From Comamonas sp. lk (GTDB lineage Bacteria > Pseudomonadota > Gammaproteobacteria > Burkholderiales > Burkholderiaceae_C), in NCBI RefSeq assembly GCF_900564145.1, contig NZ_UOOB01000001.1:903731-967730 (forward strand): a stretch of DNA of 64,000 bases. Direction: 5' to 3'. Below the pieces are notes generated by a model. That model was not told the DNA's origin. It saw only the letters and a list, made by a program, of their open reading frames with translations, and ran no database searches. This document shows, piece after piece, positions 26,030-34,318 of the stretch. The stretch's first letter is position 1; each line of letters opens with the position of its first letter. A program made the translations under genes and the position numbers.

Positions 26030-26776
26030 ATGACCCATGCTTCCCCGGATACAGCCCCCGGAAAAACAGATTCTTTGATCGACAGCAAGCTCGCGATGGG
26101 CTGGATGCACACGGCGCGGTTTTTTACCACCGCCGCCCAGTTGCACCAGCTTCCCGTCGTGGATGTGCCCGAGATCGCCTTCGTGGGCCGCTCCAATGCG
26201 GGCAAGTCCACGTCCATCAATACGCTGACGCAGCAAAAGCAGCTGGCCTTTGCTTCCAAGAAGCCCGGCCGCACCCAGCACATCAACTTGTTTGCCCTGG
26301 GCAGACAGGGTGTGATGGATGCCGTGCTGGCCGACTTGCCTGGCTACGGCTATGCAGCCGTCTCGCGCGATGACAAGCAGCGCTGGCAGCGCGTGATGCT
26401 CAACTATCTGATGAGCCGCGAAAGCCTCACGGCCGTGGTGTTGCTGTGCGATCCGCGCCTGGGCCTGACCGAACTGGACGAAGCTCTGCTGGAGGCCTTG
26501 CGCCCCCGCGTGGAGCAAGGTCTGAAGTTCCTGGTGCTGCTGACCAAGGCCGACAAGCTGACCCGCGCCGAACAGGCCAAGGTGCTCTCCATCACCAAGC
26601 TCAACGCGGGTGGCGGCGAGGTGCGCATGTTCTCTGCCCTCAAAAAGCAGGGCGTGGATGATGTGGCTCAACTGCTGTGGCACTGGTGCCACCCCGAAGG
26701 TCTGCAGCCCGCAGCCGGCGCTGTGGAGTCTGCCGCGCCCGCGACACCTGCCGAACCGGATTCGGAACAAGAATAG
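26030..26776 (+). CDS. engB: Ribosome biogenesis GTPase EngB (YihA/YsxC)
   Basis: EngB is an essential GTPase for large ribosomal subunit maturation. The 248-residue product has all G motifs: GRSNAGKSTSINTL (P-loop), KPGRTQHINLF (switch I), DLPGYGYA (G3) and LTKADKLTRAEQ (G4). The start is placed at the ATG at 26030 (MTHASPDTAPG), because the predicted promoter -10 overlaps the earlier in-frame ATG at 26003. The Ala/Pro-rich C-terminal tail is not conserved. Confidence 0.95.
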   Translation: MTHASPDTAPGKTDSLIDSKLAMGWMHTARFFTTAAQLHQLPVVDVPEIAFVGRSNAGKSTSINTLTQQKQLAFASKKPGRTQHINLFALGRQGVMDAVLADLPGYGYAAVSRDDKQRWQRVMLNYLMSRESLTAVVLLCDPRLGLTELDEALLEALRPRVEQGLKFLVLLTKADKLTRAEQAKVLSITKLNAGGGEVRMFSALKKQGVDDVAQLLWHWCHPEGLQPAAGAVESAAPATPAEPDSEQE

Positions 26777-26826
26777 CCACAGGCGCCCGTGTTGCAAGCG
26801 CCATAAGCTACCGAAAGGAGAGCGTA

Positions 26827-27744
26827 ATGGTGAGCACCTGCATGCACGAGCTGCCCCAGGGCATTCAGTTAGAGTGCCGCGTCAGCGGTCAACCAGGGCA
26901 GCCGCTGCTGCTGTTTCTGCACGGCTTCCCCGAAGGCAATTTCATCTGGGATGAATTGCTGATCCACTTTGGCCAGCACTATCGCTGCGTGGCGCCCAAT
27001 CTGCGCGGCTACGGCCGCTCCAGCCAGCCTGCCGAGGTGGGCGACTATCGCGCCAAGTTGCTGGTCGATGATCTGGCAGCGCTGATTGCGCTGGAAAGTC
27101 CGGGTCAGCCGGCGGCTTGCGTACTCGCCCATGACTGGGGCGGTGCGCTGGCCTGGGGACTGGCCAATCGGCATCCCGATCTGATGCAGCGCTTGATGAT
27201 TCTCAACGCGCCCCATCCTGGCGCGTTCTTGCGTGAATTGCAGTCCAATCCCGTTCAGCAGGCGGCCAGTCAGTACATGCACTTTCTGCGCAGACCCGAT
27301 GCCCCCGAGCGTCTGGCCGAGAACAACTGGGCGCGCATGTTGGGCTTTTTTGCCAAGGCCGATGGCCAGCTGCCGCCCTGGCTGACCGAGGCCAAACAAC
27401 AGCAGTATCGTGATCACTGGAATCTGGGCGTGCACGGCGCCTGTCTGTTTTATGCGGCCAGCCCGCTGGCGCCGCCAAAGCCCGGCGCATCTGCCGATGA
27501 TTTACACGATATTCGCGGCATCAGCTTGCCTGCGGAGATGCTGAGTATTTCCGTGCCCACGCGCGTGCTTTGGGGAGAGAGCGACCCGGCGTTGCAGCCG
27601 TCCTTGCTTGAGGGATTGCAGGCCTGGGTTCCTCAGTTGCAGGTGCAAAAACTGCCGGGAGTCAGCCACTGGGTGGTGCATGAGGCGGCCGAAGCGGTGC
27701 GTGCCAGCCTGGCAGAGTTTCTGCAAGAAAATTTGAAAAAGTGA
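26827..27744 (+). CDS. Alpha/beta hydrolase, epoxide-hydrolase-like
   Basis: The 305-residue protein has the alpha/beta hydrolase order: oxyanion HGFPEGNFIWDELL, RGYGRSSQP, nucleophile elbow LAHDWGGALAWGLA with Asp as nucleophile, a helical lid, a late acid in VLWGESDPALQPS, and the catalytic His in GVSHWVVHEAAE. An Asp nucleophile in HDWGG points to epoxide hydrolases or haloalkane dehalogenases; RGYGRS favours the epoxide hydrolase side. The substrate cannot be told. A strong AAAGGAG ribosome site precedes the ATG. It is separate from engB by 50 bases and may share its transcript. Confidence 0.85.
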   Translation: MVSTCMHELPQGIQLECRVSGQPGQPLLLFLHGFPEGNFIWDELLIHFGQHYRCVAPNLRGYGRSSQPAEVGDYRAKLLVDDLAALIALESPGQPAACVLAHDWGGALAWGLANRHPDLMQRLMILNAPHPGAFLRELQSNPVQQAASQYMHFLRRPDAPERLAENNWARMLGFFAKADGQLPPWLTEAKQQQYRDHWNLGVHGACLFYAASPLAPPKPGASADDLHDIRGISLPAEMLSISVPTRVLWGESDPALQPSLLEGLQAWVPQLQVQKLPGVSHWVVHEAAEAVRASLAEFLQENLKK

Positions 27745-27779
27745 GCTGCTGGCGCTTTATTCATAAAGGCTAGAGCTCA
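27742..27779. terminator. Bidirectional hairpin terminator from the dispersed palindrome family
   Basis: TGAGCTGCTGGCGCTTTAT pairs, with small bulges, with ATAAAGGCTAGAGCTCA, followed by TTTTTATT. It overlaps the stop codon of the hydrolase gene and lies between two convergent genes. The sequence belongs to a family seen at several other gene ends here. Confidence 0.7.
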
Positions 27780-27788
27780 TTTTTATTG

Positions 27789-28667
27789 CTATTTTTTGTA
27801 CAGTGACTCTTCGCCGTCGGGACGGGTCTTGAAGCGTTTGTGCACCCAGTAATACTGCGGCACCATGGTGCGTATCGCGGCTTCCAGTTCGCGGTTCATG
27901 CGGGCGGTGTCGGCCACATGATCGTCGGTGGGAAAGTTCTCCCAGGCGGGGGTCAACTCCGCCACATAGCCTTCGGGCGTCATGCGGTTGTACAGAGCGA
28001 CCACCTTGGACTTGCCCAGACGCGCAAAGCGCGATAGCGACGGGATGGTGGCCGTGTTCTGCACCGCAAAAAAGGGCACGAACTCCGAGTCGTTCTTGCC
28101 GTAATCCATATCGGGCAGCAAATACAGAAGGCCGCCCTTGCGCAGACACTGAATGATGGGCTTGACCCCATCGGCGCGGTTGAGCATCTTCACGCGGCCA
28201 AAGCGCTGGCGGCCGGCCATGAACCAGTCATCCAGTGCCGGGTCGGGGTTGGTGGCGTAAATCGAGGTGAACTCGCGCTCGGTGTTCAGCGGCAGGGCCA
28301 GGCCGCCGGCATCCATGCTGTAGAAGTGGGGCGCGAAAACAATGGTGGATTGATCGCCTTCCAGCTCATGCGTGGCGCCCACCAGCTTGACGCGGCTGCG
28401 CACCAGCGCTTCGGAGCCGAACCAAAGCCAGCTTCTGTCGAGAAAAGTCTGGCAAAAGACTTCAAAAGTCTCCTTGGCCCAGGCTTTGCGCTGGGCTTCA
28501 GGGACTTCGGGGAAACACAGCTCCAGATTGCGCAGTGCAACGCGGCGGCGCTGACCGGCCACCACATAGAGGACCCGGCCAATGCACTTGCCCAGGCCGC
28601 GCAACACGGGCAGGGGAAGCTTGGCCAGCACATGCATGCAGCCTATGGCGATCTTGCTGGCGCTCAT
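27789..28667 (-). CDS. Lipid A acyltransferase, LpxL/HtrB family (first of pair)
   Basis: This inner-membrane lysophospholipid-acyltransferase-like enzyme would add a secondary acyl chain to lipid A from acyl-ACP. The 292 residues include the catalytic HX4D-type motif APHFYSMDAGG near residues 111-121, an N-terminal hydrophobic region and RRRVALRNLELCFPEV, which is typical of LpxL/HtrB. Its start overlaps the end of the next family member by 4 bases. Which acyl position or chain length it serves cannot be told. Confidence 0.88.
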   Translation of the reverse strand: MSASKIAIGCMHVLAKLPLPVLRGLGKCIGRVLYVVAGQRRRVALRNLELCFPEVPEAQRKAWAKETFEVFCQTFLDRSWLWFGSEALVRSRVKLVGATHELEGDQSTIVFAPHFYSMDAGGLALPLNTEREFTSIYATNPDPALDDWFMAGRQRFGRVKMLNRADGVKPIIQCLRKGGLLYLLPDMDYGKNDSEFVPFFAVQNTATIPSLSRFARLGKSKVVALYNRMTPEGYVAELTPAWENFPTDDHVADTARMNRELEAAIRTMVPQYYWVHKRFKTRPDGEESLYKK

Positions 28668-29521
28668 GCCTTGTGTTCCTGAGAGGGGTTCATGTTTTCA
28701 GTGCGTGGCTGTTTGTAGCGGCCATAGCCCCAGAGATACTGCTGAGGGCATTGGCGGATGGTAGCTTCCATGGCAGCATTGATTTGCTGCACGGTGGCTT
28801 CCAGGCTTTGAGATGCAGGCACGGGCAATTCCTCCAGATACAGCGCATAGCCTCGCCCCCAGGACAGGCGCTCGCACCGGGCTACGACGACGGCCGCGCC
28901 GGTTTGCAGCACCAGGCGGGCTGCCAGCGTCATGGTATAGGCATCGCGGCCGAAAAATGGCGACCAGATGCCTTGCCCTTCGGGAGGAACCTGATCCGGC
29001 AGCAGGCCCACGGCCTCGCCTTTGCGCAAGGCCTTGATCATCTGGCGTACGCCCGACAGATTGGTGGGAACGGCCTGCACGCCGGGGCGGTTGCGGGCGG
29101 TTTCCAGAATTTCTGCCAGCCAGCCCTGGCGTGCCGGGCGGTAGAGCACGGTGATGTCGCCATGCTGAGCCGACCAGCGGCGTGCTGCGGCCTGCACCGA
29201 CATTTCAAAGCAGCCCAGATGCGGGGTGAGAAACACAATGCCCTTGCCCTGTGCATAGGCCTTCTCGGCACTTTCTCCGTTGACGATGCGGCATTCAGGC
29301 AGCTGGCCCAGCCAGATGCGCGGCATCTCGAACACCATGCGGCCGGCATGGCCCACGGCGGCGCGCACCTGGGCGAAGCCATAACCCGCCTGGGCCGCAT
29401 TGGCTGCAAATCGCCGCCGATAGGTAGGAGATAGCGCCCAGGTCAGCCAACCCATGGCTGCGCCCACGCCATGCAATAGCCACAAAGGCAGTGCTGCAAA
29501 CAGTCGAAACAGGGAAGGCAT
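28664..29521 (-). CDS. Lipid A acyltransferase, LpxL/HtrB family (second of pair)
   Basis: The 285-residue protein is a second lysophospholipid acyltransferase. The catalytic block is TPHLGCFEMSVQAA, in which the final acidic residue is Glu (HX4E) rather than Asp. The LPDQVPPEGQGIWSPFFGRDAYT segment is the conserved block III/IV region of LpxL/M enzymes. It has an N-terminal membrane anchor. A 4-base overlap with the partner gene suggests that the two were duplicated and are co-expressed, probably for the two secondary acylations of lipid A. Confidence 0.88.
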   Translation of the reverse strand: MPSLFRLFAALPLWLLHGVGAAMGWLTWALSPTYRRRFAANAAQAGYGFAQVRAAVGHAGRMVFEMPRIWLGQLPECRIVNGESAEKAYAQGKGIVFLTPHLGCFEMSVQAAARRWSAQHGDITVLYRPARQGWLAEILETARNRPGVQAVPTNLSGVRQMIKALRKGEAVGLLPDQVPPEGQGIWSPFFGRDAYTMTLAARLVLQTGAAVVVARCERLSWGRGYALYLEELPVPASQSLEATVQQINAAMEATIRQCPQQYLWGYGRYKQPRTENMNPSQEHKA

Positions 29522-29647
29522 TAGAATAGATAGGTCGCTGAGTTAAAGAGCAACTTGCAGGGCGACGTTAAAACAAAACTGCTAAAGCGTTCGCCAAGCT
29601 CCCGGGCTAGTGCAACGCAATTGCCCAAGTTAGAAGGAGTTAAATCA

Positions 29648-30835
29648 ATGGCGAGCGATTTTCTGTTCACCTCGGAATCGGTTTCTGAAGGTCACCCCGA
29701 CAAGGTGGCTGACCAGATCTCTGACGCGATTCTGGACGCTATTTTCACCCAAGACCCGCATTCCCGCGTGGCGGCCGAGACACTGACCAACACCGGTCTG
29801 GTGGTATTGGCTGGCGAGATCACCACCGGTGCCAACGTGGATTACATCCAGGTGGCCCGCGACACCATCAAGCGCATTGGCTACGACAACACCGATTACG
29901 GCATCGACTACAAGGGTTGTGCCGTGCTCGTGGCTTATGACAAGCAAAGCCAGGACATTGCCCAGGGCGTGGACAAGGCCAGCGATGACGAGCTGAACAC
30001 CGGCGCTGGCGATCAGGGCCTGATGTTTGGTTACGCCTGCGATGAGACGCCGGAGCTGATGCCCGCGCCCATCTACTACGCCCATCGTCTGATGGAGCGT
30101 CAGGCACAGTTGCGCAAGGACGGCCGTCTGCCTTTCCTGCGCCCCGATGCCAAGAGCCAGGTGACTCTGCGCTATGTGGACGGCAAGCCCCACAGCATCG
30201 ACACCGTGGTGTTGTCCACCCAGCACAGCCCCGACCAGTCGGAGACAGCTACCAAGATGAAGGCCTCGTTCACCGAAGCCATCATTGAGGAAATCATCAA
30301 GCCCGTGCTGCCCAGCGAGTGGCTGCAGGACACCAAGTACCTGATCAACCCCACCGGCCGCTTTGTGGTCGGTGGCCCGCAAGGCGACTGTGGCCTGACT
30401 GGCCGCAAGATCATTGTGGACACCTATGGTGGCGCTTGCCCCCATGGCGGCGGTGCTTTCTCCGGCAAAGATCCAACCAAGGTGGATCGCTCGGCAGCTT
30501 ACGCCGCCCGCTATGTGGCCAAGAACGTGGTGGCCGCCGGTCTGGCGCGCCAGTGCCAGGTGCAGGTGGCTTATGCGATTGGCGTGGCTCGTCCCATGAA
30601 CATCACCGTGTACACCGAAGGTACTGGCGTGATTCCTGACAGCGAGATCGCCAAGCTGGTGGCTGCGCAATTTGACCTGCGCCCCAAGGGCATCATCCAG
30701 ATGCTGGACCTGCTGCGTCCTATCTACAGCAAGACCGCCGCCTATGGTCACTTTGGTCGCGAAGAGCCCGAGTTCACCTGGGAACGCACCGACAAGGCTG
30801 CCGAATTGCGCGCTGCCGCTGGCCTCAAGGGCTGA
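29648..30835 (+). CDS. metK: S-adenosylmethionine synthase
   Basis: MetK makes S-adenosylmethionine from methionine and ATP. The 395-residue product shows [21 protein letters not shown] at its start, the hexapeptide GAGDQG near residue 120, the P-loop-like [16 protein letters not shown], and [13 protein letters not shown]. It has a strong AAGGAG ribosome site (29633-29638); an upstream in-frame start at 29555 would add non-conserved residues and is rejected. It ends before a strong terminator. Confidence 0.97.
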   Translation: MASDFLFTSESVSEGHPDKVADQISDAILDAIFTQDPHSRVAAETLTNTGLVVLAGEITTGANVDYIQVARDTIKRIGYDNTDYGIDYKGCAVLVAYDKQSQDIAQGVDKASDDELNTGAGDQGLMFGYACDETPELMPAPIYYAHRLMERQAQLRKDGRLPFLRPDAKSQVTLRYVDGKPHSIDTVVLSTQHSPDQSETATKMKASFTEAIIEEIIKPVLPSEWLQDTKYLINPTGRFVVGGPQGDCGLTGRKIIVDTYGGACPHGGGAFSGKDPTKVDRSAAYAARYVAKNVVAAGLARQCQVQVAYAIGVARPMNITVYTEGTGVIPDSEIAKLVAAQFDLRPKGIIQMLDLLRPIYSKTAAYGHFGREEPEFTWERTDKAAELRAAAGLKG

Positions 30836-30872
30836 AGCCAGGGCTTTGGCCCTGCTGATCCTGCCGGTCTGA

Positions 30873-30905
30873 AAGCCGCCAACCGCAAGGCCTGGCGGCT
30901 TTTTT
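30873..30905 (+). terminator. Intrinsic terminator of metK
   Basis: A 10-bp stem (AAAGCCGCCA at 30873-30882, TGGCGGCTTT at 30894-30903) is followed by a T run, 37 bases after the metK stop. Confidence 0.88.
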
Positions 30906-30973
30906 ACGCAGGCATGGCGGCGCTGCATTGCCGGCACAGACCTACCCGGATAGGTTGCGCGTGCCCACCTGGG

Positions 30974-31014
30974 TCAGTGATGGAGGCCGCTAGGCTTGAA
31001 CTCTCCATCACTGA
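30974..31014 (+). promoter_or_regulatory. 12-bp inverted repeat in the leader of the small membrane protein gene
   Basis: TCAGTGATGGAG (30974-30985) and CTCCATCACTGA (31003-31014) form a perfect 12-bp stem around a 17-base loop, ending 13 bases before the first-copy ATG. In the duplicated copy only the inner 6 bp (ATGGAG/CTCCAT) remain, because the upstream bases differ. Confidence 0.45.
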
Positions 31015-31141
31015 ACAGGAGTTCTCATGCTCAAGTGGGCCATTATTTTTGCCGTCATCTATGGAGGCCGCTAGGCTTGAACTCTCCATCACTGAACAGG
31101 AGTTCTCATGCTCAAGTGGGCCATTATTTTTGCCGTCATCT
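30980..31141 (+). repeat. Perfect 81-bp tandem duplication over a ribosome site and start codon
   Basis: Two identical 81-bp copies, 30980-31060 and 31061-31141, each hold a ribosome site (CAGGAG), an ATG (31027 and 31108) and the first 11 codons of the small membrane protein. The first copy reads into the second and stops at TAG after 15 codons; only the second continues into the full gene. No base differs between copies, so the duplication looks recent. Confidence 0.95.
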
Positions 31142-31281
31142 CGCTGGTCGCAGGGGTGTTCGGCTTTACCGGTGTGGCTGCGGGCGCTGCAGGAATTGCC
31201 AAGATATTTTTCTTTATCTTCATCGCCATTGCCGTCATTTTTGTGGTGCTGGCCCTGCTGGGGATTGGCGCCGTCAGCTAA
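31108..31281 (+). CDS. DUF1328-type small membrane protein
   Basis: A 57-residue protein with two hydrophobic helices ([18 protein letters not shown] and [22 protein letters not shown]) separated by a Gly/Ala-rich turn (TGVAAGAAG). This is the pattern of the DUF1328 (YtjA-like) family of small inner-membrane proteins of unknown function. The true start is the second of two ATG codons produced by the upstream duplication. The ribosome site CAGGAG lies 6 bases before it. Confidence 0.85.
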   Translation: MLKWAIIFAVISLVAGVFGFTGVAAGAAGIAKIFFFIFIAIAVIFVVLALLGIGAVS

Positions 31282-31334
31282 CGCTTTTCATCGCCTCAAC
31301 AGCCTGCATGCCTGGCGTGTGCAGGCTTTTTTGT

Positions 31335-32018
31335 TTACAGCCCACGCGGAGCGAGGGCCAGCGTCTGGCGAAACGCCGGTTTGACGCGGTACAGCTGCGC
31401 CGGCCTGTGGGCGCCGCCGCTGTGCATGGCGCCGGGCACGGCTTGCAGCAGCTCCATTTCATCCATCTTGCGCCTGAAACTGACCTTGTTGAGGGGCTCG
31501 CCCAGAATGCTTTCGTACACCTGCTGCAACTGGGGCAGGGTAAAGCTCTCGCCGCACAGATGCACGGGTAATGAGGAATAAAGGCTTTTGTTGCGCACGC
31601 GCTCCAGTGCCGCATCCACGATGGCGCGGTGATCAAACGGCAGCTGGGGTAGGGCGGTGACGGGGATGACGCTGATATCCGCGTGCTCAGCGGGCAATTG
31701 CTGCACCGGCAGCAGCGCGCAATAGGCAATGGCCACCGACCAGCCGCGGGGGTCGCGGGCCGGTCCGGTAAAGCTGGCCAGCTGCTCCAGATAGGCGCCT
31801 GTGATACCGACTTTCTCGCGCAGCACGCGGGCCGCGCTGGCCTGTGCATCGGCGTCTTCATCGGTATGGATATAGCCGCCCGGCAAGGCCCAGACTCCGG
31901 CGAACGGTGCTTGGGCACGGCGCAGCAGCACGGCGTGCAGCACCTGCTCTACCAGAGTGAGCAGCACCACGTCCACGCTGACGATGGGTGACATCCGGGA
32001 TTCGGGGCTTTGATTCAT
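31335..32018 (-). CDS. nrtR: Nudix-related transcriptional regulator NrtR
   Basis: NrtR is a repressor of NAD-synthesis genes that senses ADP-ribose in the family. The 227-residue protein has an N-terminal Nudix fold whose box is degenerate: the expected GX5EX7REUXEEXGU reads ALPGGYIHTDED, then ARVLREKVGI, without the catalytic Glu pair, as is usual for NrtR. The C-terminal winged-helix domain (FTLPQLQQVYESILGEPLNKVSFRRKM) would bind DNA. It is divergent from pncA-pncB-nadE, its expected targets. Confidence 0.88.
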   Translation of the reverse strand: MNQSPESRMSPIVSVDVVLLTLVEQVLHAVLLRRAQAPFAGVWALPGGYIHTDEDADAQASAARVLREKVGITGAYLEQLASFTGPARDPRGWSVAIAYCALLPVQQLPAEHADISVIPVTALPQLPFDHRAIVDAALERVRNKSLYSSLPVHLCGESFTLPQLQQVYESILGEPLNKVSFRRKMDEMELLQAVPGAMHSGGAHRPAQLYRVKPAFRQTLALAPRGL

Positions 32019-32061
32019 TTTTTAACCAAGTGGCTTTTGTTTGTTCAATTATTTCATAGGC

Positions 32062-32084
32062 TTTGCAATCTACTTAGTTGCAAA
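32062..32084. promoter_or_regulatory. Candidate NrtR operator
   Basis: The perfect inverted repeat TTTGCAA (32062-32068) and TTGCAAA (32078-32084), separated by 9 bases, lies in the A/T-rich gap between nrtR and pncA. Another TTTGCAAA lies before pncB (33046-33053). The position suits an NrtR site; whether the sequence matches the regulator's motif was not tested. Confidence 0.45.
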
Positions 32085-32141
32085 AATGAATTAACTAGCT
32101 TAAGCTGCCTTCCAACGCACAATGCATGGAAGGTGAACGAT

Positions 32142-32996
32142 ATGACACGCAACTCCAGACCGCTCGCGCAGCTGCTCATCATTGACCCGCAAAACGACTT
32201 TTGTGATCTGCCCAGGCAATGGTGGCCGTTGTCGCCCCTCGATGGTTTAGTGACCGCGCCGGCGCTGCCCGTGCCGGGAGCCCACGCCGACATGCAGCGG
32301 CTGGCGCTGTGGATGGCTGCCCAGGGACAGAGCCTGGAGCAGATCACCGTTACCCTGGACTCTCACCAGGCCTATGACATTGCCCATCCGGCGTTCTGGC
32401 AACAGGCCGATGGCGGGGCGGTGGCACCCTTTACCCAGATCACGGCGGCACAGCTGCGCGCCGGCGAATATGCGCCGCGTGATGCGCAGCAGCTGCAGCC
32501 CAGCTTGCAGTACCTGGATGCGCTGGAGGCCCAAGGGCGTTACAAGCTCATGGTCTGGCCCATGCACTGCGAGATCGGCAGCTGGGGTCATGGCGTGCAT
32601 GCCGATGTACTGGCCGCCTGCCGCCAGTGGCAGGAGCAGCAGCACCGGGCGGTGCGCACGGTGTTCAAGGGCATGAATCCCTGGACGGAACACTACAGCG
32701 CCATCCGCGCCGAGGTGCCGGATGTGCAAGACCCCGCAACCAATGTGAATGAGGGCTTGCTGGCCTGTTTGCGCGCCAGCGAGCTGGTGGTGATTGCCGG
32801 CGAGGCCAGCAGCCACTGCGTGCGTGCCACCACCGAGCATCTGGTGGAACACTGGCAGGGTGATTTGTCGTGCCTGGTGCTGCTGACCGACTGCATGAGC
32901 CCGGTCAGCGGCTTTGAGCAAGCCCATGCGGACTTTGTGCAGCGCATGCGTGCCAGCGGAGTACGCTGCGAAACCAGCGCCAGCTTCAATATATGA
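32142..32996 (+). CDS. pncA: Nicotinamidase / cysteine hydrolase family
   Basis: The likely reaction is hydrolysis of nicotinamide to nicotinate. The 284-residue protein has the catalytic triad of the isochorismatase-like superfamily: Asp in LLIIDPQNDF, Lys in RTVFKGMN and Cys in GEASSHCVRAT, with metal-ligand candidates in VTLDSHQ. It is longer than classical PncA (about 210 residues) because of an insert around residues 85-130. The place before pncB and nadE supports the nicotinamidase role over other amidases. The start at 32142 follows GGAAGGTG. Confidence 0.85.
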   Translation: MTRNSRPLAQLLIIDPQNDFCDLPRQWWPLSPLDGLVTAPALPVPGAHADMQRLALWMAAQGQSLEQITVTLDSHQAYDIAHPAFWQQADGGAVAPFTQITAAQLRAGEYAPRDAQQLQPSLQYLDALEAQGRYKLMVWPMHCEIGSWGHGVHADVLAACRQWQEQQHRAVRTVFKGMNPWTEHYSAIRAEVPDVQDPATNVNEGLLACLRASELVVIAGEASSHCVRATTEHLVEHWQGDLSCLVLLTDCMSPVSGFEQAHADFVQRMRASGVRCETSASFNI

Positions 32997-33003
32997 GATA
33001 AAT

Positions 33004-33041
33004 TGAGTGATAGCCCTTTCTGATATTGCGCTAGTAGCTCA
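33004..33041. repeat. Dispersed intergenic palindrome, copy between pncA and pncB
   Basis: Imperfect hairpin of about 38 bases: TGAGTGATAGC at one end and GCTAGTAGCTCA at the other, similar to the element at 27742-27779. Confidence 0.5.
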
Positions 33042-33062
33042 CATTTTTGCAAAGAAAACGGT

Positions 33063-34301
33063 ATGACACCCATCATCACCAGCCTGCTGGATACGGACCT
33101 GTATAAGTTCACCATGTGGCAGGCCATGCTGCACCGCCACCCTCAGACCGAGGCCGAGTACGAATTCGTCTGCCGCACGCCCACGGCATTTCCTTTGGCC
33201 GAGTTGCTGCCCGAGGTGAATCGCGAACTGGATGCCTTGTGCTCGCTGCGTTTTGCATCCGATGAATTGGCCTATCTGGCGGGCCTGCGCTTCATGAAGA
33301 GCGATTTCATCGATTTTTTGCGGATCTTCCAGTTCCAGCGCGCCTTCATCAGTGCCTGGGCCGAGGGCGACAGGCTGCACATCGTGGCGCGCGGCCCGCA
33401 AGTGCATGTGATGGGTTTCGAGATCTATGTGCTGGCCATCGTCAACGAACTGTATTTCCGTCGTTTCGATGCCGATTCCGCCATCGTCGAAGGCCGCAAG
33501 CGCCTGGCACACAAGCTCGATCAGCTCAAACACCTGGCGGTGGAAGCCAAGCTGCACAACCCTTTCGAGTTGTTTGACTTCGGCGTGCGCCGGCGTTTCT
33601 CTGGCCCATGGCAGCGCGAGGTTGTGCAGGCTTTTGCCACCGAGACGGCGCAATGGTTCAAAGGCACTTCCAATGTGCTGCTGGCACGCGATCTCAACAT
33701 CGTGCCGATTGGCACCATGGCCCATGAGTACATGCAAAGTTATCAGGCGCTGGGCGTGCGCCTGCGCGATTTCCAGATTGCGGCGCTGGAAGACTGGGTG
33801 CAGGAATACCGGGGCGATCTGGGCATCGCCCTGACCGATACCGTGGGCATGAATGCTTTTCTGGCCGATTTCGACATGTACTTCGCCAAGCTGTTCGACG
33901 GGCTGCGCCACGACTCGGGCGATCCCTTCGAGTGGGGTGAAAAAGCGCTGGCCCACTACGCCAAGTTGCGCATAGACCCGCAGAACAAGCGCCTAGTGTT
34001 CTCGGACGGACTGGATCTGGACATGGCCCTGGCCCTGTACCACCGCTTTGCCGATCGCATCCAGTGCGGCTTTGGCATAGGCACGCGCCTGACCAATGAC
34101 ATGGGCCTGACCACCATCAACATCGTGATGAAGCTCACCCATGCCAACGGCCAGCCCGTGGCCAAGATTTCGGACTCGCCGGGCAAGACGCTGTGCACTG
34201 ACGAAACTTATCTGGCCTATCTGCGTCAGGTCTTCAGCATTGCCGACCCGGTACCCCTACCTGCGGTTGCGCTCAAGCTGGCCGCCAGCGGCGTCTTTTA
34301 A
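33063..34301 (+). CDS. pncB: Nicotinate phosphoribosyltransferase
   Basis: PncB makes nicotinate mononucleotide from nicotinate, PRPP and ATP. The 412-residue product begins [20 protein letters not shown] and has the phosphorylated His in [12 protein letters not shown], and [29 protein letters not shown] and GIGTRLTND, all diagnostic. It ends four bases into the nadE leader, where the stop and a possible nadE ATG overlap. Confidence 0.97.
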   Translation: MTPIITSLLDTDLYKFTMWQAMLHRHPQTEAEYEFVCRTPTAFPLAELLPEVNRELDALCSLRFASDELAYLAGLRFMKSDFIDFLRIFQFQRAFISAWAEGDRLHIVARGPQVHVMGFEIYVLAIVNELYFRRFDADSAIVEGRKRLAHKLDQLKHLAVEAKLHNPFELFDFGVRRRFSGPWQREVVQAFATETAQWFKGTSNVLLARDLNIVPIGTMAHEYMQSYQALGVRLRDFQIAALEDWVQEYRGDLGIALTDTVGMNAFLADFDMYFAKLFDGLRHDSGDPFEWGEKALAHYAKLRIDPQNKRLVFSDGLDLDMALALYHRFADRIQCGFGIGTRLTNDMGLTTINIVMKLTHANGQPVAKISDSPGKTLCTDETYLAYLRQVFSIADPVPLPAVALKLAASGVF

Positions 34302-34318
34302 TGGATCAGGAGCACACC

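Noticed and set aside
29522..29647. SAM- or methionine-sensing riboswitch before metK
   Set aside because: The 126-base gap shows no extended stems or terminator consistent with one.
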